DNA from: Cystobacter fuscus
Lineage (GTDB): Bacteria > Myxococcota > Myxococcia > Myxococcales > Myxococcaceae
Direction: 5' to 3'
DNA length: 64,000 nucleotides
NCBI RefSeq assembly: GCF_002305875.1
Contig: NZ_CP022098.1
Location: 2,418,001 to 2,482,000 of the forward strand
Part shown: positions 17,033 to 25,081 of the stretch, in pieces
How the letters are laid out: every line of letters begins with the position of its first letter
Position numbering within the stretch: the stretch's first letter is position 1
Program-made: the position numbers and the translations under genes
The notes under the pieces: model-generated
The model's input: only the letters and a program-made list of their open reading frames with translations
The model's database searches: none
What the model was told of the DNA's origin: nothing

Positions 17033-18094
17033 GTGCGTGTCTTCGTCTGGTGTGGGTCCCTGTCCAGGAGCGCTCGGGCTGGGGCGGCCCTGTGGTTCAC
17101 CGCAGTGCTCGCGGGCTGCGCCTCGACCTCTGGTGAACGGGCTTCTTCAGCCTGGAGTCAGGTGCCACCGTTCAGGGCGACGCAGGCTTCCGCTCCGTCT
17201 CCACGGCTCTTGTTGGTCATGAGCGATGGGCTGGTAACGGGCGGACAGCCCGCAGACCCCACGGTCCAGGGCTACGAGGTTCCTGGCCGGAATCCGCATT
17301 CTCGAATGCCCTGGGAGTTCTTCTTGGGCAATGCTTCGCACCGGCTGGTTGCCTTCATGTACAGCGTCAATCACCCGCGAAGCATCGCCTATTACAATAC
17401 CAAGTCAATCAAACTCATCCTTGATGAAACGGAACTGGGAGACTCGTCCCTCTTGCGAGAGGATGAGAGTGCTCTGCGGCCAGACATCACCGATGTTTCC
17501 CTCCGGAGCCTTTTCGAAATCAAACCCTGGGGCGAACAGGCTCTCCGGGAAGGTCGCGAAGAGGCTCGCAGGTATCTTGCCGCATTGAACCGAACCATCT
17601 TGAACGGAAGGCGGTTCATGGGGGGCACCAATTTCCAGGGTGAGATCCTCGTTCGTTTCGCGAGAGGGCAATACATCTGGCGGCTGGAATGGAACAGCCC
17701 AGAACCCGGAGTCACCCAATACAGGTGGACGCGCAGCCAACAACCATTTGAATCCGAGGCTGCGGCGTTCGAAGCCGCGCAATGGGTGGAACTCACTGAA
17801 CAAGAACTGCGGCAGTACGGTGGATGGGTAGGTCAGGCCGTGGACGGAATGGTCAACCGACGTGAGAAGCTCGCGACCGTCAGCGGAACCGTGGGAATGG
17901 TCATCGACCTCGTTGGAGGAGTCGCGACGACAATTTTGTGGAGAGCGCTTCTAGGCCGGATGAGCACGGGATCGGGTTCCCAGCAACCACCAGCAGAGGG
18001 AGGTGGCCAGGTCATTCCCTTCCCGGCGCGGCCCTCACCCACCGCGCTCCCAGGTCGGGTTCCAGCCGCCGCTGGCATGTCCCTTCCTCGCTGA
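17033..18094 (+). CDS. Low-GC lipoprotein of unknown function, possible contact-dependent toxin
   Basis: About 353 residues from a GTG with AGGAAGG 5 bases upstream; an ATG 45 bases earlier has no ribosome site. A signal sequence ends in LAGC, an ideal lipobox, so the protein is lipidated. The middle has no motif that I recognise (SRMPWEFFLGNASHRLVAFMYS, a Trp/Tyr-rich segment IWRLEWNSP). Near the C-terminus there is a Gly-rich hydrophobic stretch (GTVGMVIDLVGGVATTILW) and a Pro-rich tail. Bases 17330-17830 have clearly lower GC and less biased codons than neighbours, suggesting transfer. A gene of unknown function follows after 26 bases. This layout recalls SitA lipoprotein toxins with SitI immunity in Myxococcus; homology is not shown. 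Confidence 0.6.
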   Translation: MRVFVWCGSLSRSARAGAALWFTAVLAGCASTSGERASSAWSQVPPFRATQASAPSPRLLLVMSDGLVTGGQPADPTVQGYEVPGRNPHSRMPWEFFLGNASHRLVAFMYSVNHPRSIAYYNTKSIKLILDETELGDSSLLREDESALRPDITDVSLRSLFEIKPWGEQALREGREEARRYLAALNRTILNGRRFMGGTNFQGEILVRFARGQYIWRLEWNSPEPGVTQYRWTRSQQPFESEAAAFEAAQWVELTEQELRQYGGWVGQAVDGMVNRREKLATVSGTVGMVIDLVGGVATTILWRALLGRMSTGSGSQQPPAEGGGQVIPFPARPSPTALPGRVPAAAGMSLPR

Positions 18095-18120
18095 GGGGTT
18101 GCTTTGCTAGGACGCGCACC

Positions 18121-18918
18121 ATGACGCCAGGACAGTCCACTTCACTGCAACTGCCGTCGTTCCTCCATGGCTCCTTCCGCTCGGTGCAGCAGAAGACGCG
18201 CGCGGAGGGACTGCGGTGTGGAGCGCAGTACCAAGGGGGAGGAACCTTTCCTGCACCTCGGAGGATGCTGGAGGTCCCCGAGGGCGGAATAGTGGTGGCG
18301 CACGATGTGGTGGACTTCCAACGAGAGCGCCCGGCCTGGCGGCTATATATGATGTCGCATGTCATGGGGGCCCTGGCCTCGGAAGGTCAGAAACCGTTTC
18401 CCGTGAGGCATGCCTACGAAGCGTTCTTCCGAGAGACGGCTTGGGGGGCCCTGTTCTTCGCGACGACGCACATGGGCGCGGTGAGCGCGGAGCGCACGGC
18501 GCAACGCCTTCAGGCGGTGCTGCGTTTCTGGGAGCCGCTCCAGTGCGCGAGCTATCTCTTCAAGAGACCGGGGGCAGCTCATACGCTCGAGGAGTTGATG
18601 GTCGCTGCTTGTGACTGGGCCATGGATGTGTGGTGCCCGGTGCGACATTCCTCGGTACGCGTTCGCCTGGAAATGGCGGCGGAGCGCATGGCGAGGGCGA
18701 CGCGGGAGGACTGTATCGAGGCCATCTTCCGGGAGATGCCTCGGGCTCTCGCTCATGCCGGTCATTTGAAGCACAGGGAACTGGTGGCCGACCCTGCCTT
18801 CCAACGCGAGCACCTCGCCACGCTCGACTCATGGTCTTTCGAACGGGTGTCTGGTGCACGCACGGGAGATCTGATCAGCTTGTTGCACGATTGGGATCAT
18901 GAACTCGGCCCACGATAG
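18121..18918 (+). CDS. Unknown soluble protein paired with the low-GC lipoprotein
   Basis: 265 residues, start MTPGQSTSLQLPSFLHGSF, with no signal peptide or membrane segment. It is largely helical and rich in Trp, His, Arg and Met (RPAWRLYMMSHVMGALAS; FFRETAWGALFFATTHMGAVSAERTAQRLQ; EELMVAACDWAMDVWCPV). Not a family that I recognise. It follows the lipoprotein by 26 bases on the same strand and ends at a strong terminator, so the two form a two-gene unit. By position it would be the cytoplasmic immunity partner if the lipoprotein is a toxin; otherwise function unknown. Confidence 0.6.
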   Translation: MTPGQSTSLQLPSFLHGSFRSVQQKTRAEGLRCGAQYQGGGTFPAPRRMLEVPEGGIVVAHDVVDFQRERPAWRLYMMSHVMGALASEGQKPFPVRHAYEAFFRETAWGALFFATTHMGAVSAERTAQRLQAVLRFWEPLQCASYLFKRPGAAHTLEELMVAACDWAMDVWCPVRHSSVRVRLEMAAERMARATREDCIEAIFREMPRALAHAGHLKHRELVADPAFQREHLATLDSWSFERVSGARTGDLISLLHDWDHELGPR

Positions 18919-18987
18919 GTGCTGGGTTGGTCAGCCCCTTCCGTGCAACGTGCGCATCAATGCGCGAACGGGTGCCGTGGTCGCCGG

Positions 18988-19020
18988 AACATCCGAGGGG
19001 CTGTATTTCCCCCGGATGTT
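18988..19020. terminator. Bidirectional terminator between convergent genes
   Basis: AACATCCG (18988-18995) pairs with CGGATGTT (19013-19020), extended by GGGG/CCCC after one bulged A, with a T-rich loop. It lies between the two-gene unit ending at 18918 and the leftward lipin-like gene ending at 19050. Confidence 0.7.
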
Positions 19021-19049
19021 GGCCCTTGTCCGGCGTGGTGGTTTCCCGG

Positions 19050-20045
19050 TTAGCGGGGAGTGCACCCGGCGCCGGGCGTGGAGGCCACGACCGTGTTCAG
19101 GTGCTGGAGATAGTCGTTGCGGATGGGCATGGTGCCCTCACTTCCCGCGTGCTCGCCGATGATAAAGGTCTCGGACTTGGGCAGGCCCACGGCCGCGTAG
19201 GCGCCGATGTCCGTGGTCGCGTTGCCGTACACGCGGACGATGTCGAGCCCGACATCCTCGAGCAGGTAGGTGAGGTAATCGGTCTTGTATTGCTGGGTGT
19301 CCGGCGGGATGGGACCGTCCCCATAGGGATTGGTGTGCACGTGCCCCTCCAGCAGGCCCTGGTAGTCAATCCACTCGCGCGTGTCCTTGGCCACCCAGTA
19401 GGGCCGGGCCGTCAGGTAGATGATCTGGTAGCCCAGGGCCGCGTAGCTGTTCACCACCTCGACCGCGTGCGCGTAGGCCTGGGCCGTGCTGACACCCAGG
19501 TAGTCGCCCACCGCTTCGAAGTCATTGAGCGTCAAGGTTCCATCGATGTCGAACAGGACGCTCTTCCGGCCCGGTTCCACCACGGAGACGAAGCCGGTGG
19601 CCGAGCTGAGATCGCCCTCGACGATCATCTTCACCCGGTACTCGCCCACCGGGCGGGTGAGGGGCACGTAGACCTTGCCATCCGTGTCCGTGCGGTACTT
19701 GCCGACGTACTCCCAACCCGGCGTGAGGGTTCCCATGAGGTAGACATGGACGTCCTCGTCCTCGAGGTCCTTGTGGAAGACGCCGCCGTAGTCGAACTTG
19801 CCCACGACCGTGGCCGGGGTTCCCACGGGGACGAGCTGGTCATGCACCATGTGGTAGGGCGGATTCGTCCAGGACAGGATCTGATTGCCCGAGTGCCGGA
19901 AGCTTTTGCGCGCCGGGCCCTGGAGCGCCGGGGGATTGGCGACCGAGGCATAGTCCGGGCAGGTGAGCTGCGCGGACGCGGAAGAGGGAATGGCACTCAG
20001 AATCCAGAGCATCAACGCCAACGGCTGGGTCACGGTTCGTGTCAT
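19050..20045 (-). CDS. Secreted lipin/Ned1/Smp2 (LNS2)-like HAD phosphatase
   Basis: 331 residues with a signal peptide cleaved after SSASA (about residue 25), so the protein is exported. Residues 75-157 form a beta-rich domain. From 161 comes the LNS2 domain: KSVLFDIDGTLT with the HAD catalytic pair Asp166 and Asp168, then GYQIIYLTARPYWVAKDTREWI and KTDYLTYLL, then VYGNATTDIGAYAAVGLP. Eukaryotic lipins dephosphorylate phosphatidic acid in the cytosol with this DxDGT motif. A secreted bacterial version is odd and might act on phosphatidate or phosphoinositide head groups outside the cell. Diverges from the GH3 gene. Confidence 0.8.
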   Translation of the reverse strand: MTRTVTQPLALMLWILSAIPSSASAQLTCPDYASVANPPALQGPARKSFRHSGNQILSWTNPPYHMVHDQLVPVGTPATVVGKFDYGGVFHKDLEDEDVHVYLMGTLTPGWEYVGKYRTDTDGKVYVPLTRPVGEYRVKMIVEGDLSSATGFVSVVEPGRKSVLFDIDGTLTLNDFEAVGDYLGVSTAQAYAHAVEVVNSYAALGYQIIYLTARPYWVAKDTREWIDYQGLLEGHVHTNPYGDGPIPPDTQQYKTDYLTYLLEDVGLDIVRVYGNATTDIGAYAAVGLPKSETFIIGEHAGSEGTMPIRNDYLQHLNTVVASTPGAGCTPR

Positions 20046-20168
20046 GAGGAACTCCTGGGTTGGGGGGGCTGGCTCGAGCGGAATGGGGGCCGCCCGAGGC
20101 CGGTCCGCCTCATACCCCTCGACGCGGGCGGACGTCCCCCGACTTCTCGCGTCATGGCACTTTCAAAC

Positions 20169-20185
20169 ATGACGTCGTGCGTCAT
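20169..20185. promoter_or_regulatory. Inverted repeat between the lipin-like and GH3 genes
   Basis: ATGACG (20169-20174) and CGTCAT (20180-20185) are exact reverse complements around TCGTG. Downstream at 20215-20220 is TATATT in an AT-rich stretch, a good -10 for the GH3 gene. Repeat and -10 are spaced as for a repressor or activator site. Confidence 0.45.
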
Positions 20186-20283
20186 CGTGCCGGATGGCGT
20201 GTTCGTGTTGCGAATATATTGCAAAAATGTCGGTACACCAAATATTACCTGCCCCCTGGCTCTGGACGTGGGTGATATCGGGT

Positions 20284-22188
20284 ATGGGATTGTTGATGTC
20301 TCAGGTGGAACTCGGGAGCAGGGGAGTTGGCTTCATCGTCAAGGAGGGCCTTCGGTTCAAGGACTTGAACAAGAATGGCCAGGTCGAGGTCTACGAGGAC
20401 TGGCGGCGGACTCCTGAAGAACGGGCGAGAGATCTCCTCGGCCGGATGACGCCGCGGGAAAAAGCGGGCGTCATGATGCATGGAACGGCTCCCACCCACA
20501 TGACGGAAGGCGTCAGCCGTTATGACCGGGCACTCGCCACCCGGATGATCTCGGAGAAGGGGGTCAACAGCCTCATCACGAGGCTGGAAGGCAATGGCCG
20601 GTTCCTCGCGGGGGAGAACAATGCGTTGCAGGAGATCGCGGAGGCGACGCGCCTGGGCATTCCGGCCACCATCAGCACGGACCCCCGCAACCACTTTCAA
20701 TTCACGCTGGGCGCCAGTGTCGCCGCGGGGGGCTTCTCCCAGTGGCCAGAGGTGCTCGGGTTCGCGGCCATCGGGGACGAGGCCCTGATGCGGCGCTTCG
20801 GAGACATCGCCCGGCGGGAGTACCGCGCGGTGGGTATCCAGGAGGCGCTCTCTCCGCAGGCCGATCTCGCCACCGAGCCGCGCTGGGCGCGCATCCATGG
20901 AACCTTCGGCGAGGATGCCGACCTCGCCAGGACGCTCGTGCGAGCCTACATCGAGGGCTTCCAGGACGGTGGCCACGGCATTGGCAAGGGCAGCGTGGTG
21001 GCCGTCGTGAAGCATTGGGCCGGCTACGGCGCCGCGAAGGATGGTTTCGACAGCCACAATGCCTACGGTCAATACGCGGTGTTCCCGGGCAAGAACTTCG
21101 AGTACCACCTCAAGCCCTTCGAGGGCGCGTTCGCCGCGAGGACCGGCGGGGTGATGCCGACCTACTCCATCCTCCAAGGCGTCACCTTGAATGGCCAGCC
21201 CCTGGAGCAGGTGGGCGGGGGCTTCAACAAGCAGCTCCTGATGGAACTGCTGCGAGGCCGGTATGGTTTCGATGGCGTCATCCTCTCGGATTGGGCCATC
21301 ACCAACGATTGTGACGAGGCGTGCCGCCATGGCGCGCCTCCCGGGCAGACTCCCTCCTTCGTGGGGTTTGGAACGCCCTGGGGCGTGGAGCACCTGTCCA
21401 AGGTGGAGCGTTTCGCCAAGAGCGTGAACGCGGGCATGGATCAGTTCGGTGGCGTCGATGACTCCGACGCGCTCGTGGAAGCCGTCAACGCCGGCTTGGT
21501 GACCGAGGCACGCCTGGATGAGTCGGTGTACCGGATCCTGCTGCAGAAGTTCCAGCAAGGCCTGTTCGAGAACCCCTACGTCGATGTGGAGCGGGCGGGC
21601 GAGGTGGTGGGCCACTCCGCCTTCCAGGCCGAGGCGACGGAGGCCCAGCGGCGTTCACTCGTCCTGCTGGAGAACAAGGACAAGCTGCTCCCGCTGGGGG
21701 CCCACATCCGCAAGGTCTACCTCCATGGCATCGATGGTGCCGTCGCCGCCGGGTATGGACTGACGGTCGTCAACACCCCCGAGGAGGCGGATGTCGCGAT
21801 CATTCGGACGGTGACTCCGTTCGAGACGCTCCATCCCCAGTACGTGTTCGGACTCCGGCAACACGAAGGCAACCTCGCCTTCGAGGACGGCAACGCCGAC
21901 TATGAAGTCATCAAGCGCGTGAGCGCCAGGGTGCCCACCATCGTCACGGTCTACCTGGACCGCCCGGCGATCCTGACGAACGTGAAGGACAAGGTCGGCG
22001 CGCTCCTCGGCAACTTCGGTGTGAGCGATTCCGCTCTGTTCGATGTCCTGACGGGCAAGGCCTCGCCCCAAGGCAAGCTGCCCTTCGAACTGCCCTCGTC
22101 GATGGCGGAAGTGGAGGCGAAGCGCTCGGACATGCCGCAGGACACGGCCCATCCGCTGTACCCCCTCTTCTTCGGGTTGAGTTACTGA
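20284..22188 (+). CDS. Glycoside hydrolase family 3 beta-glucosidase
   Basis: About 634 residues. The start is uncertain: ATGs at 20227, 20284 and 20296 are in frame and none has a strong ribosome site. The family's conserved beginning is LRFKDLNKNGQVEVYEDWRRTPEERARDLLGRMTPREK, which includes an EF-hand-like D-x-N-x-N-G loop ending in Glu. The GH3 N-domain shows VVAVVKHWAGYGAAKDG and the nucleophile in VILSDW (Asp). A shortened GH3 C-domain follows (RRSLVLLENKDKLLPL ... GNFGVSDSALFDVLTGKASPQGKLPFELP). It hydrolyses beta-glucosides or xylosides. An export signal is possible but unclear. Fits with the pectate lyase and GH35 as a small plant-polymer set. Confidence 0.85.
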   Translation: MGLLMSQVELGSRGVGFIVKEGLRFKDLNKNGQVEVYEDWRRTPEERARDLLGRMTPREKAGVMMHGTAPTHMTEGVSRYDRALATRMISEKGVNSLITRLEGNGRFLAGENNALQEIAEATRLGIPATISTDPRNHFQFTLGASVAAGGFSQWPEVLGFAAIGDEALMRRFGDIARREYRAVGIQEALSPQADLATEPRWARIHGTFGEDADLARTLVRAYIEGFQDGGHGIGKGSVVAVVKHWAGYGAAKDGFDSHNAYGQYAVFPGKNFEYHLKPFEGAFAARTGGVMPTYSILQGVTLNGQPLEQVGGGFNKQLLMELLRGRYGFDGVILSDWAITNDCDEACRHGAPPGQTPSFVGFGTPWGVEHLSKVERFAKSVNAGMDQFGGVDDSDALVEAVNAGLVTEARLDESVYRILLQKFQQGLFENPYVDVERAGEVVGHSAFQAEATEAQRRSLVLLENKDKLLPLGAHIRKVYLHGIDGAVAAGYGLTVVNTPEEADVAIIRTVTPFETLHPQYVFGLRQHEGNLAFEDGNADYEVIKRVSARVPTIVTVYLDRPAILTNVKDKVGALLGNFGVSDSALFDVLTGKASPQGKLPFELPSSMAEVEAKRSDMPQDTAHPLYPLFFGLSY

Positions 22189-22205
22189 GCACCCGCCGGG
22201 GGCTC

Positions 22206-22760
22206 CTACTGGGGGGCGTGGCGCCACCGGGCGAGCAGTTCCCGCATCCTGTCCACGAAGAAGAGGGGGATGTCCGCGAGCAGGTTGCCCGGCGGCCGGC
22301 GCGAAATTCCTGAATGGGCTCGGTTGGGTGCTCCCCTCTTCGCGGTGGCCCAGGTGGTGCCCAGCCGCGTCAACTCCTCTCGGTCCAGGTGCTGCGCCAG
22401 CGCGGCCAGCAGTCGCTCCTCCTCGTCGCGAACGTCCGCGCGCAGCAAGGGGAAGAGCTCCCTGGCGCGTGTCTCGAAACCGGCCTCACCCGGTGAGAAC
22501 CCATCCATCTCCTTCAGGAGTTCGTTGATGCGCTGGTGCCGTGATGCGAGCTCCGACGTGATGGCTTCCGCCGAGGTGAGCACCCAGCGCGAGAACGGGA
22601 AGAGCACCGTCTCTTCCGCGAAGGCGTGGGTCGTGACCAGGTTCACGATCTCCCTGAACGTGTCACGGCGCCCGATCGGAGTGGCGCGCTCGTGGCGTTG
22701 CAGCAACTCGTCGAGAAGCATGTGGTCACGCTTCTGCAGGTCGATGATCGTGTCGCTCAT
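22206..22760 (-). CDS. Hemerythrin-like HHE domain protein
   Basis: 184 residues; GGAGAC precedes the ATG. The four-helix HHE fold shows LQKRDHMLLDELL (His13), THAFAEETVLFP (His45, Glu49) and SRHQRINELL (His75, Glu80). In the last helix the usual HxxxEE is DVRDEEERLL, so one His ligand seems replaced by Asp or Arg. The extended C-terminus contains RRPPGNLLADIPLFFVDRMRELLARWR. Such proteins bind a di-iron centre and sense O2 or NO, or relate to iron homeostasis. The altered last ligand may mean different metal occupancy. It converges on the GH3 gene with only 17 bases between stops. Confidence 0.85.
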   Translation of the reverse strand: MSDTIIDLQKRDHMLLDELLQRHERATPIGRRDTFREIVNLVTTHAFAEETVLFPFSRWVLTSAEAITSELASRHQRINELLKEMDGFSPGEAGFETRARELFPLLRADVRDEEERLLAALAQHLDREELTRLGTTWATAKRGAPNRAHSGISRRPPGNLLADIPLFFVDRMRELLARWRHAPQ

Positions 22761-22785
22761 GCCGTCTCCACGGTTGTCCCCTGGC

Positions 22786-22995
22786 TCAGCGGTGCGTACC
22801 GGGGGAGGGTGAGTCCAAGAGCAACCTGCGCACCACCGGAGCGCGCGTCAGGTGCAAGCTGTCGGAGAGGTTCAGCTCGATGAGCTGCTCCAGCCGATGG
22901 GGCGTGGCACTGGCGAGCCGACACGTGTGGCTCGCTCCCAGGCCGAGCGAGAGACAGTTGGCCACATAGCCGAGACGGTAGGTCGGGAGTCCTTC
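22786..22995 (-). pseudogene. Possible C-terminal gene remnant
   Basis: About 67 codons that read naturally (TYRLGYVANCLSLGLGAS then TPHRLEQLIELNLSDSLHL and a stop). The same frame upstream becomes Arg/Pro/Ser-rich and antisense-like where it overlaps the neighbouring unknown gene. There is no start codon with a ribosome site at the beginning of the natural part. This looks like the tail of a gene whose 5' part was lost or frameshifted. Low confidence; family not recognised. Confidence 0.3.
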
Positions 22996-23005
22996 TTGCA
23001 CCCCT

Positions 23006-23455
23006 CTAGGATTCGTCCGGAGGGACGGCCCGCTCAGCCTCGCTGAACCGGACGGCCGGGCGGCCAGGCTTGTTGGGACTCGCTCCCTCCGCCGCTGACC
23101 GAGCGCAATACCGGTAGCGGTGCGTGTGATCGTAGAAGTAGCTCCACTTGCGGCGCCGCGTGCCGTCGTAGTGGGGCTTCCCATCCAGGTCGTTCAACCC
23201 GGGCAGGTAGGGCTCGGACCAGATCTCCTGGGTCCACGTGGTCCACTTCACCTGGTAGTAGTCGATGGCACAGCGCTCCCCGGGCCGAGCGCACTCGGCC
23301 GGGTGGTACTCCGCGAGCAACGCCTCCTCGATGACGAGCGACATGCCCTGGAGCCACCGCGGGTCCCGTGTCGGCGCCTGCTCGACGAGGAAACACCGCT
23401 CCGGCGCCTGGCTGTCCGTGGTCCTGGTTCTGGACCCCTCCGCCGCGTCGTACAT
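23006..23455 (-). CDS. Unknown protein, uncertain gene
   Basis: 149 residues (start at MYDAAEGS; a second Met at 23344 gives MSLVIEEALLAEYHP). The middle looks protein-like, with DYYQVKWTTWTQEIWSEPYLPGLNDLDGKPHYDG and WSYFYDHTHRYRYC, rich in Trp, Tyr and His. The last 35 residues are low-complexity. No family recognised. It is followed by the remnant at 22786-22995 in another frame, so the two could be parts of one gene broken by a frameshift. It lies 42 bases after the kinase stop on the same strand. Confidence 0.45.
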   Translation of the reverse strand: MYDAAEGSRTRTTDSQAPERCFLVEQAPTRDPRWLQGMSLVIEEALLAEYHPAECARPGERCAIDYYQVKWTTWTQEIWSEPYLPGLNDLDGKPHYDGTRRRKWSYFYDHTHRYRYCARSAAEGASPNKPGRPAVRFSEAERAVPPDES

Positions 23456-23497
23456 CGCGCCGTGCGCCCCTTGGGGGCCGCGAGCGGGTGCGAGCCC

Positions 23498-25081
23498 TCA
23501 GCGCCGGGTGTTCATCTTCCGCAGCAGGTTGGACGCGCGGGCGCGGACGTTGGCGTAGGAGTCCGAGCGCGCCGCCTCCTCGAGGAAGGGCTCCGCGGGA
23601 GCCCCCACCTCACGGACGAGGAAGTCCGCGCACCTCGTGTGGAAGCCGTCGCTCACCAGGCAGCGGATGACGTTGCGGATGAGCTTCGCGTCCGTGCGGT
23701 AGGCCGCGTTGTTCCTCATGGCCGCCCCATAGGAGGCGAGGCCATCCGCCCAGCGCAGATTGTCGAAGTTGACGTGTCCCTCCAGATAGGGGGCGTAGGC
23801 GCTCTGGGGGTACTGCGCGCGCAGGCTGGCGAGCGCACGGAGCGTCTGATCCCTCCGTCGCTCTCCCTCCTTCACCCAGCGTTCGATCTGCTCGATGTTG
23901 GGCAGGTCCTCGGGCGGGACGCTCTCCTCCTGGGCGGAGGAGGCGGACCTGTCGCCGGAGGTGGGTGGCGCGCCCTTCGCGGTGGAAGGCTCGGTCGTGC
24001 CGGGCCCCTGCTTCGTCTGCCAGAGGAGCGCCGCGCCGAGGCCGACCAGGAGCGCGCCCGCGGCCCCCACGGCCAGCATCGGCCGCTTGTTCCGGGAGGG
24101 CAGCGGTGCTCGTGGGTCGGGCGCCGCCTTCGGTTGGGGCCGGCTGGGCACGGTGGCCTCGTGGCCCGAGGACGGGGAGGGCGTGTGGGCCTTCACCCGG
24201 GGGGCTTCGGAGGGAGCACCCACGTCCGGAAGCGCGTCCAGCGCGGCGGCGAAGTCCGAGGCCGACTGGAAGCGGTCTCCGGGCTTTTTCGCCATCGCCT
24301 TGTGGACCACCGCCTCCAGCTCCTGGGAGAACCCCGCCTCGGGCTGGATGCTGCCCAGGGTCGGTGGCGCGTCCTCCTGGTGCTGGCGCATCACCTCCGT
24401 CATCCGCTCGCTGTCGAAGGGCTTGGCACCGGTGAGCAGCTCGAAGAGGAGCACGCCGACGGCGTACAGGTCCGTCCGGGCATCGATCTCCCCGGCGCGG
24501 ATCTGCTCCGGCGCCATGTAGCTGGGCGTGCCCACGGCCAGACCCGTGGTCAGGCCCGAGACCGTGTCGCGCAGCTTCGCCAGCCCGAAGTCGAGGATGC
24601 GGAGCTGATCGCCCAGCCCCGTGGCCTCGGCCAGGATGAGGTTGTCCGGCTTGATGTCCCGGTGGACGATGTTCTGGGCATGGGCGTGGGCCAGCCCCGC
24701 GAGCACCTGCCGCACGATGCCCAGCGCCCGCTTCACCGGCAGGGGTCCGCTCTCGCGCAGCAGCGTGCGCAGGGGCTGTCCCGTGACGAAGTCCATCACC
24801 ATGAAGGGGGCGCCGTCCTGCACGCCGAAGTCGATGACCGAGACGCAGCACGGGTGCGACAGCCGGCTCATGGCCTGCGCTTCGATCTGGAAGCGCCGCT
24901 GGAAGCTCGGCTCCGTCGCCATCCAGGAGTGGAGGAACTTGATGGCCACGGCCCGGCCGAGCTCGATGCGCTCGCCGCGGTACACCACTCCCATGCCTCC
25001 CGCGGAGATCCGCTGGAGGATCCGGTAGCGCTCCTGCAAGACGGTGCCAATACGGGGGTCGACGACAGCGGTTGAGTCCAT
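23498..25081 (-). CDS. Membrane Ser/Thr protein kinase
   Basis: 527 residues. A eukaryote-type kinase domain spans about 17-290: ISAGGMGVVYRG, Lys48 (VAIKFL), HRDIKPDN (Asp142), DFG (164-166), GTPSYMAPEQ. A Pro/Ser-rich linker is followed by one membrane segment (about 333-355), then a 170-residue outer domain with helical ranks (LRALASLRAQYPQSAYAPYLEGHVNF ... NVRARASNLLRKM) like a short HEAT/TPR solenoid. The catalytic residues are all present, so it should be active. It diverges from the hybrid histidine kinase across a 0.4-kb gap. Targets unknown; the outside domain may sense wall or proteins. Confidence 0.92.
   Translation of the reverse strand: MDSTAVVDPRIGTVLQERYRILQRISAGGMGVVYRGERIELGRAVAIKFLHSWMATEPSFQRRFQIEAQAMSRLSHPCCVSVIDFGVQDGAPFMVMDFVTGQPLRTLLRESGPLPVKRALGIVRQVLAGLAHAHAQNIVHRDIKPDNLILAEATGLGDQLRILDFGLAKLRDTVSGLTTGLAVGTPSYMAPEQIRAGEIDARTDLYAVGVLLFELLTGAKPFDSERMTEVMRQHQEDAPPTLGSIQPEAGFSQELEAVVHKAMAKKPGDRFQSASDFAAALDALPDVGAPSEAPRVKAHTPSPSSGHEATVPSRPQPKAAPDPRAPLPSRNKRPMLAVGAAGALLVGLGAALLWQTKQGPGTTEPSTAKGAPPTSGDRSASSAQEESVPPEDLPNIEQIERWVKEGERRRDQTLRALASLRAQYPQSAYAPYLEGHVNFDNLRWADGLASYGAAMRNNAAYRTDAKLIRNVIRCLVSDGFHTRCADFLVREVGAPAEPFLEEAARSDSYANVRARASNLLRKMNTRR

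Noticed and set aside
23120-25075. 651-codon open frame opposite the Ser/Thr kinase
   Set aside because: No domain; the kinase on the other strand has all catalytic motifs.
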